Shown here in pieces: positions 27,350 to 32,216 of a DNA stretch of 32,216 bases (position 1 is the stretch's first letter; the number at the start of each line of letters is the position of its first letter). The stretch is from Bacteroidota bacterium. Lineage in GTDB: Bacteria; Bacteroidota; Bacteroidia; Chitinophagales; Saprospiraceae. The notes below the pieces were generated by a model. That model was not told the origin of the DNA. It ran no database searches and saw nothing but the letters and a program-made list of their open reading frames with translations. The stretch lies in the NCBI GenBank assembly GCA_009908745.1, contig JAAAOU010000409.1, positions 1 through 32,216 of the forward strand, given 5' to 3'. A program made the translations under genes and the position numbers.

Positions 27350-27997
27350 ATGGCGATACTCGATATCCTTAAATACATAGCGATTGAATTTGACCATTAC
27401 CTTGAGCTGCGCAATGGCCAACCCAGAGGGCGGTTTGGGTACGTCCAATTGGGCAATATTGCACTTGTTGATGAAGGCAGCAGCGGCATGGGAGGGGAGC
27501 AGGATAAAGTCACTCTGACGCTGATCAATATAGAGGAAGAGGCCACGCTGAAGAACCGGCCGAACTACCAGCGCATGGAGGACGACAGCATTCAGCGTCA
27601 GGAACCGCCCCTTTTTCTCAATGCCTACATTTTGATGAGCTGCCCCTCCGATACTTATGAAACGGCACTCACTCATATTTCTTACCTGCTGGAGTTTTAT
27701 CAGCGCCAGCGCATGTTGACGCTGGCCAATGCCGTAGAAGGGGATTTCCCCGTGCAGCATGTCGAAAAAATCATACTGGAGCTCGTGTCGCTCAATCTAG
27801 AGCAAATCAACCATCTCTGGGGCGTACTGGGCTCCAGGCATTACCCGGCAGTGATGTTCAAATTGAAGCTGGTGCCCATACAAGCCAGCGAACAATGGCC
27901 CGCAGAACGGGTAGAGACGGTGAGCGCCAGCGGCCGGGTCAAGCGCGGGCCGGATGATGATGGCTCTCAGGATAATGTCAATTCAGATGCCGGCTAA
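27350..27997 (+). CDS. DUF4255-like protein (Pvc16-type eCIS component)
   Basis: MAILDILKYIAIEFDHYLELRNG...VTLTLINIEEEATLKNRPNYQR...PPLFLNAYILMSCPSDTYETALTHISYLLEFYQ; ATG lies 1 nt after the UpxY stop. Confidence 0.88.
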   Translation: MAILDILKYIAIEFDHYLELRNGQPRGRFGYVQLGNIALVDEGSSGMGGEQDKVTLTLINIEEEATLKNRPNYQRMEDDSIQRQEPPLFLNAYILMSCPSDTYETALTHISYLLEFYQRQRMLTLANAVEGDFPVQHVEKIILELVSLNLEQINHLWGVLGSRHYPAVMFKLKLVPIQASEQWPAERVETVSASGRVKRGPDDDGSQDNVNSDAG

Positions 27998-28037
27998 CAC
28001 TGGCCCACTATAATTATTCATTTTAAAATTTATCGTT

Positions 28038-29492
28038 ATGCCAAGTTTAAGCAATTTGAGCACCCCTGGCGTGTACATTCAGGAGGTGTCGGTCTTGCCT
28101 CCTGCCGTAGCCGGTGTTGCGACTAGTATACCGGCCTTCATCGGCTATACCGAAAAATACCCGGGACTGGAAGAGGGCGGGGATGGTACGCTTGACGTCG
28201 CCGACATCAAGCCTGTGCGTATTTCCAATATGCAAGAGTACGAAACGCACTTTGGGATGGCACAGCCGGAGGTTTTGACCGTAGATGTGTTTGAGTATCG
28301 TGATGCGGACAACAAACTGACCAGCCGGGAATTCCCTAACATTCCCCAAATGGACGAGAACGAGCGGTCCAAGCATATCATGTACTACGCCCTGCAACAT
28401 TACTTCGCAAATGGCGGTGGTTCCTGCTACATTGTCCCCATCGGGACCTACGGATCGGATGGGGACGGGATGGTAAGCGCCGATACGCTGATGAAAGGCC
28501 TCACCGCTCTAGAGAAAGAGGACGAGCCGACCCTGATATTGGTGCCCGAAGCCATCTATGCCGATAATTACGGTACCATTAGCCAAGGAGCACTCGACCA
28601 TTGCGCCAAGATGAAAGACCGTTTCGCGATCTTGGATGTCATCAACGACAGTGCCGATCCCCTCGCCGACGCCGATAGCTTTAGACCCAACGTGGTGAAT
28701 AACCGCATCTACGGCGCTTCCTATTACCCTTACCTCCGCACGACGGTCAATTACCGTTTCAATACAGATGCAGGCGGGGTACAGGTGAAGGTAACCCAAG
28801 TTGCCGAAGATGGGACGGAGACCGAACAAGCTCCTCAGGACCTTTCCGCTTACGTTGGCGGCAGCAACTCACTGAAAAAGCAGCTGGAGAGCGTATTGTC
28901 GCAGACTGAAATGATACTACCGCCTGGTCCGGCCATCGCCGGGGTCTATGTGCAGACCGATAGCGCACGGGGCGTATGGAAAGCACCGGCTAACGTCGGC
29001 ATAACCGCTATTACCGGCCTTAAAGTCAATTTGAACGACGAACAGCACGGCATACTCAACGTAGACCCGGACGCGGGCAAGTCCATCAACGTCATCCGCA
29101 ATTTCACCGGCCGCGGCACCCTCGTCTGGGGCGCTAGGACGCTGGACGGCAACGACAACGAATGGCGCTACGTCAACGTACGCCGCTTTTTCAACTTTGT
29201 CGAGGAGTCCGTCAAAAAAGCTTCCTACCGCTTCGTCTTCGAGCCCAACGACGCCAACACCTGGGTTAATGTACGGGCCATGGTCGAGAACTTCCTCATT
29301 TTGCAGTGGCGGGCAGGTGCCTTGCAAGGCGCCAAGCCGGACCAGGCGTTCTTCGTGCGGGTCGGCTTGGGCCAGACTATGACACAGGACGATATCCTCA
29401 ACGGCCGCCTGATCGTAGAGGTCGGAATGGCTGTAGTACGGCCAGCTGAATTTATCGTGTTCCGCTTCATGCACAAATTGCCCGAAGCATAA
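28038..29492 (+). CDS. Contractile tail sheath protein (phage tail sheath / eCIS family)
   Basis: STPGVYIQEVSVLPPAVAGVATSIPAFIGYTEK; GRGTLVWGARTLDGNDNEWRYVNVRRFFNFVEESVKKASYRFVFEPNDANTW; C-terminal RPAEFIVFRFMHKL. Confidence 0.95.
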   Translation: MPSLSNLSTPGVYIQEVSVLPPAVAGVATSIPAFIGYTEKYPGLEEGGDGTLDVADIKPVRISNMQEYETHFGMAQPEVLTVDVFEYRDADNKLTSREFPNIPQMDENERSKHIMYYALQHYFANGGGSCYIVPIGTYGSDGDGMVSADTLMKGLTALEKEDEPTLILVPEAIYADNYGTISQGALDHCAKMKDRFAILDVINDSADPLADADSFRPNVVNNRIYGASYYPYLRTTVNYRFNTDAGGVQVKVTQVAEDGTETEQAPQDLSAYVGGSNSLKKQLESVLSQTEMILPPGPAIAGVYVQTDSARGVWKAPANVGITAITGLKVNLNDEQHGILNVDPDAGKSINVIRNFTGRGTLVWGARTLDGNDNEWRYVNVRRFFNFVEESVKKASYRFVFEPNDANTWVNVRAMVENFLILQWRAGALQGAKPDQAFFVRVGLGQTMTQDDILNGRLIVEVGMAVVRPAEFIVFRFMHKLPEA

Positions 29493-29501
29493 TTCATCCT
29501 A

Positions 29502-29545
29502 TAGTCTGACAACTCAGGATTCACAAATTTCGGGTTGTCAGACTA
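29502..29545. repeat. Palindromic element, copy 2 (imperfect arms)
   Basis: TAGTCTGACAACTCAGGATT-CACA-AATTTCGGGTTGTCAGACTA; stem extends 2 bp outward (TA/TA). Same element as 1041-1084. Confidence 0.9.
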
Positions 29546-29575
29546 TATTTTAAAATCTCATAATACCATATAACC

Positions 29576-30007
29576 ATGGCAGATTATCCGCTTTCCAAAT
29601 TCCATTTCCAGGTCGACTGGGGAGGCACCCGGCTCGGCTTTACGGAAGCCAGCGGTTTTACCGTAGAGACGGAAACCATTGAATACCGCGAAGGGGCTAG
29701 CCCCGAATACCACAAAATTCAGATGCCGGGTATGCAGAAGTATACCGACATCACCCTCAAGCGCGGCATGATGCTGAGCGATAACGAATTTTACGATTGG
29801 TGGAACACGGTGCAACTGAATGCCATCGAGCGCCGGGATATTACCATCAAGCTGCTGAACGAAAACCACGAGCCGGTCGTCACCTGGCAGGTCAAAAATG
29901 CCTGGCCTACCAAAGTCGAAAGCACGGACCTCAAAGCCGATGGCAACGAGGTCGCTATAGAAACATTGGTGCTCAAGCACGAAGGTTTGACCGTCACTTA
30001 TGAGTAA
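29576..30007 (+). CDS. Contractile injection system tube protein 1 (T4 gp19-like)
   Basis: MADYPLSKFHFQVDWGGTRLGFTEASGFTVETETIEYREG...KYTDITLKRGMMLSDNEFYDWW...RRDITIKLLNE. Confidence 0.93.
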   Translation: MADYPLSKFHFQVDWGGTRLGFTEASGFTVETETIEYREGASPEYHKIQMPGMQKYTDITLKRGMMLSDNEFYDWWNTVQLNAIERRDITIKLLNENHEPVVTWQVKNAWPTKVESTDLKADGNEVAIETLVLKHEGLTVTYE

Positions 30008-30061
30008 AGTGTATTGCTGGATGGGGCTGCTACCGGCTCCTTCCAGCACCAAAACTCGCCT

Positions 30062-30520
30062 ATGGCTAACAGCAGCATTAATTACCCGCCCGTCAGTTTC
30101 CATTTCAGAGTAGCGTTTCAGGGGCTGGACGGCTTGAAAAACCAGGATGCTTTCTTTCAGGAGGTCACGGGGTTGACACGCGAATTGGAGAGCGAACAGC
30201 TCAAATCCGGCGGGGAGAACCGCTTTACGTTCAAACTGCCTACCCGCGGGCAGTACCCCAACTTGGTGCTCAAAAAAGGCTTGTTTGTCGACTCCGGGCT
30301 GACGAGCTGGGTCAACGACGCCATCCTGAATCTGGATATCCGCCCTGTGACGGTCATCGTCTCCTTGCTCAATGAGCAACACGAGCCGTTGCAGTCGTAT
30401 AAATGCGTCAACGCCTATCCTCAAAAGTGGTCGCTTGGAGACTTCAACGCCGAAGAGAGCCGCCTTGTGATAGAGACCCTAGAGCTGTATTACCAGTATT
30501 TCACCATCATCAATGTGTAG
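30062..30520 (+). CDS. Contractile injection system tube protein 2 (gp19-like)
   Basis: PPVSFHFRVAFQGLDGLKNQDAFFQEVTGLTRELESEQLKSGGENRFTFKLPTRGQYPNLVLKKGLFVDSGLTSWV. Start reassigned to the internal Met at 30062. Confidence 0.88.
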   Translation: MANSSINYPPVSFHFRVAFQGLDGLKNQDAFFQEVTGLTRELESEQLKSGGENRFTFKLPTRGQYPNLVLKKGLFVDSGLTSWVNDAILNLDIRPVTVIVSLLNEQHEPLQSYKCVNAYPQKWSLGDFNAEESRLVIETLELYYQYFTIINV

Positions 30521-30523
30521 ACT

Positions 30524-30700
30524 ATGCCAGTTATCATCAGCGAATTGCTCATCAAAGCGAAGGTGGCCGATCAAGATAATGCCTCGCAGAATAGTGGCCC
30601 CACCGGAAATACTCCGGCTGTAGACGAGGATGCCCTAAAGCCTATTGAGAAAGCGGTCAACACCCTCACCGAAATGATGAAACGCAAAAACGAAAGATAA
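30524..30700 (+). CDS. DUF5908-like small eCIS protein (58 aa)
   Basis: MPVIISELLIKAKVADQDNASQNSGPTGNTPAVDEDALKPIEKAVNTLTEMMKRKNER. Absent from the supplied ORF track, consistent with a length cut-off; sits between tube 2 and the CIS tube/LysM gene. Confidence 0.7.
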   Translation: MPVIISELLIKAKVADQDNASQNSGPTGNTPAVDEDALKPIEKAVNTLTEMMKRKNER

Positions 30701-30703
30701 AAC

Positions 30704-31423
30704 ATGATTGCACAAGGTGCCAGCAAAATCAGTGAAGGCCTGGGCAGCCTGGTCAATCTAGTACCCACACCGGGCAAATTGACCATCATACCCGTCAAAC
30801 AGTTCTCGCCCGTACCCAAACCTACCGGCCACCCGCCCTATGTAGCCATGTTCAACCCCGAACAGTGGCAGCTGCAGGAGTCGGTCAGCCACAACACAGA
30901 ACGGCCAATCGGCGGGGAAGCCAACCGGGCCCGCTACAACGGGCGCAACCGCAATAAACTGGCTTTCGACCTTACGGTAGACGGCACGGGCGCAAGCGGG
31001 GAAAAACGCGAAGTCCTGGCCGACATCGCAGCGCTCAAGAAAGTAATCGGCTTCAATGGCGACGAGCACCGTACCAACCGGCTGCTCATCATCTGGGGCT
31101 CGCAAGTATTCTCCGGCGTCAATGAGTCGATCTCGGTAAAGTACACCTTGTTCCGGGCCAACGGCGCCCCCCTGCGGGCTGTCGTTTCCCTCTCGTTTAT
31201 AGAAGATCAGGAGCCCTTTACTGCTCTAAAAAAGCTCAACCTGATGTCGTCCGACCTGACCCACCGCCGGCTTGCCACTGAGCACGACCGACTGGACCTG
31301 ATGTGTTACTATATTTACGATGATGCCCGCTTCCACATCAATGTAGCCGAAGCCAACGACTTGACTAGCCTCCGGGAGTTGCCGGTAGGCGAAGAGTTGA
31401 TTTTCCCACCCACCGAAAAGTAA
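30704..31423 (+). CDS. CIS tube/LysM-like baseplate protein (Pvc7/gp53-type)
   Basis: LTIIPVKQFSPVPKPTGHPPYVAMFNPEQWQLQESVSHNTERPIGGE...; C-terminal LysM-like DARFHINVAEANDLTSLRELPVGEELIFPP. Confidence 0.85.
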   Translation: MIAQGASKISEGLGSLVNLVPTPGKLTIIPVKQFSPVPKPTGHPPYVAMFNPEQWQLQESVSHNTERPIGGEANRARYNGRNRNKLAFDLTVDGTGASGEKREVLADIAALKKVIGFNGDEHRTNRLLIIWGSQVFSGVNESISVKYTLFRANGAPLRAVVSLSFIEDQEPFTALKKLNLMSSDLTHRRLATEHDRLDLMCYYIYDDARFHINVAEANDLTSLRELPVGEELIFPPTEK

Positions 31424-31429
31424 GCCCAG

Positions 31430-32216
31430 ATGTTTGAGCCGACGCTTAGCCAATTGTTGCCGCCTTTGCCCCAGGACCCCAGCGTGATCAGCTATGCGGT
31501 GCTGGTAGACGGCAACGCCCTGCCGGATACGGTCATGGTCAAAACCATCAAGGTCATGCGCTGTGCCAATCGTATACCTTACGCCCTTATTGAGGTGTTA
31601 GATGGCGACCCGGCTACGCAGGCTTTTCCTTCCAGCGACCTCGATATGCTGTCTCCCGGAAAGTCTATTGAAATCAAAATGGGCTACCGGGGCGACAACA
31701 GCACGGTGTTCAAGGGCCTGATCGTCCGCCATGCGTTGAGCATCCCCCAAGGCGGCGCGCCTGCTATTGAGCTGGAATGCAAGGACGAGGCGGTAAAGCT
31801 GACCGTAGGCCGCAAAAATAAATACTTCTTCAATCAGAAGGACAGCGAAATTATGGAAGAGCTGATTCGCAACGCTGTACAGCCAGAAGTAGACGCCACC
31901 TCCTTGAGGCATGAGGAGATGGTGCAGTACTACGCTACTGACTGGGATTTCATCAATACCCGGGCGGAAGCCAATGGTATGCTCGTTTTCGCTGACGACG
32001 GAAAGGTAATTGTAAAAAAGCCGGATTTTGATCAGGAGCCCAAATTCCCCCTACAATACGGAGCCAGCCTGTACGAATTTGAAGCCGAAATGGACGCCCG
32101 CGACCAGTATCCTACCGTAGAGGTCAGCAGTTGGGCCGTCTCCGAGCAGGAGGTGCAGCGCATCAACCCGGGCGGCAGTGGCGGCTTGGGGGGCTTTGGT
32201 GCTGCCTCATCGGTCG
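31430..32216 (+). CDS. VgrG-like spike/baseplate protein, truncated at window end
   Basis: Own translation from ATG at 31430: MFEPTLSQLLPPLPQDPSVISYAVLVDGNALPDTVMVKTIKVMRCANRIPYALIEVLDGDPATQAFPSSDLDMLSPGKSIEIKMGYRGDNSTVFKGLIVRHAL...; open to the window edge. Confidence 0.85.
   Translation, partial: MFEPTLSQLLPPLPQDPSVISYAVLVDGNALPDTVMVKTIKVMRCANRIPYALIEVLDGDPATQAFPSSDLDMLSPGKSIEIKMGYRGDNSTVFKGLIVRHALSIPQGGAPAIELECKDEAVKLTVGRKNKYFFNQKDSEIMEELIRNAVQPEVDATSLRHEEMVQYYATDWDFINTRAEANGMLVFADDGKVIVKKPDFDQEPKFPLQYGASLYEFEAEMDARDQYPTVEVSSWAVSEQEVQRINPGGSGGLGGFGAASSV

Noticed and set aside
29558-30424. 288-aa minus-strand ORF across the tube genes
   Set aside because: Antisense to two well-supported tube protein genes; no recognisable domain.
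26818-32216. Interpretation of the tail genes as a prophage
   Set aside because: No capsid, portal, terminase, integrase or lysis genes seen. DUF4255, DUF5908-like and VgrG-like genes in this order match eCIS rather than phage. The cluster is cut by the window edge, so this is not absolute.

Overview
This looks like a chromosomal segment from a Bacteroidota bacterium, probably Saprospiria/Lewinella-like. That placement rests on TAnnTTTG-type promoters, a T9SS C-terminal domain, DUF4292, UpxY and 7TM-AraC genes. Most of the window (about 0.2-25 kb) is ordinary chromosomal content: outer-membrane beta-barrels, a ParE-type toxin-antitoxin pair, a solo PxpC/KipA-like protein, an SCP2 protein, a deaminase, an S9 peptidase, a sugar nucleotidyltransferase, a TPR/DUF4292/EnvC-like run, HflX, an M29-like aminopeptidase, an MBL/beta-CASP protein, malic enzyme, a PGRP-type amidase and PaaZ. 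The most notable part is the right end (about 25.3-32.2 kb). There a 7TM-AraC regulator precedes a tightly packed operon that opens with a NusG/RfaH-like (UpxY-type) antiterminator. One nucleotide after it come contractile injection system (eCIS) genes: DUF4255, sheath, two tube proteins, a small DUF5908-like protein, a CIS tube/LysM-like protein and a VgrG-like spike cut by the window edge. A 20-bp-arm palindrome lies between sheath and tube, and a near-identical copy occurs 28 kb away beside the toxin-antitoxin pair. A different palindrome with similar TAG...CTA ends overlaps the stop codon of malic enzyme. All functional calls come from reading the protein and nucleotide sequence by eye; no database search was run.
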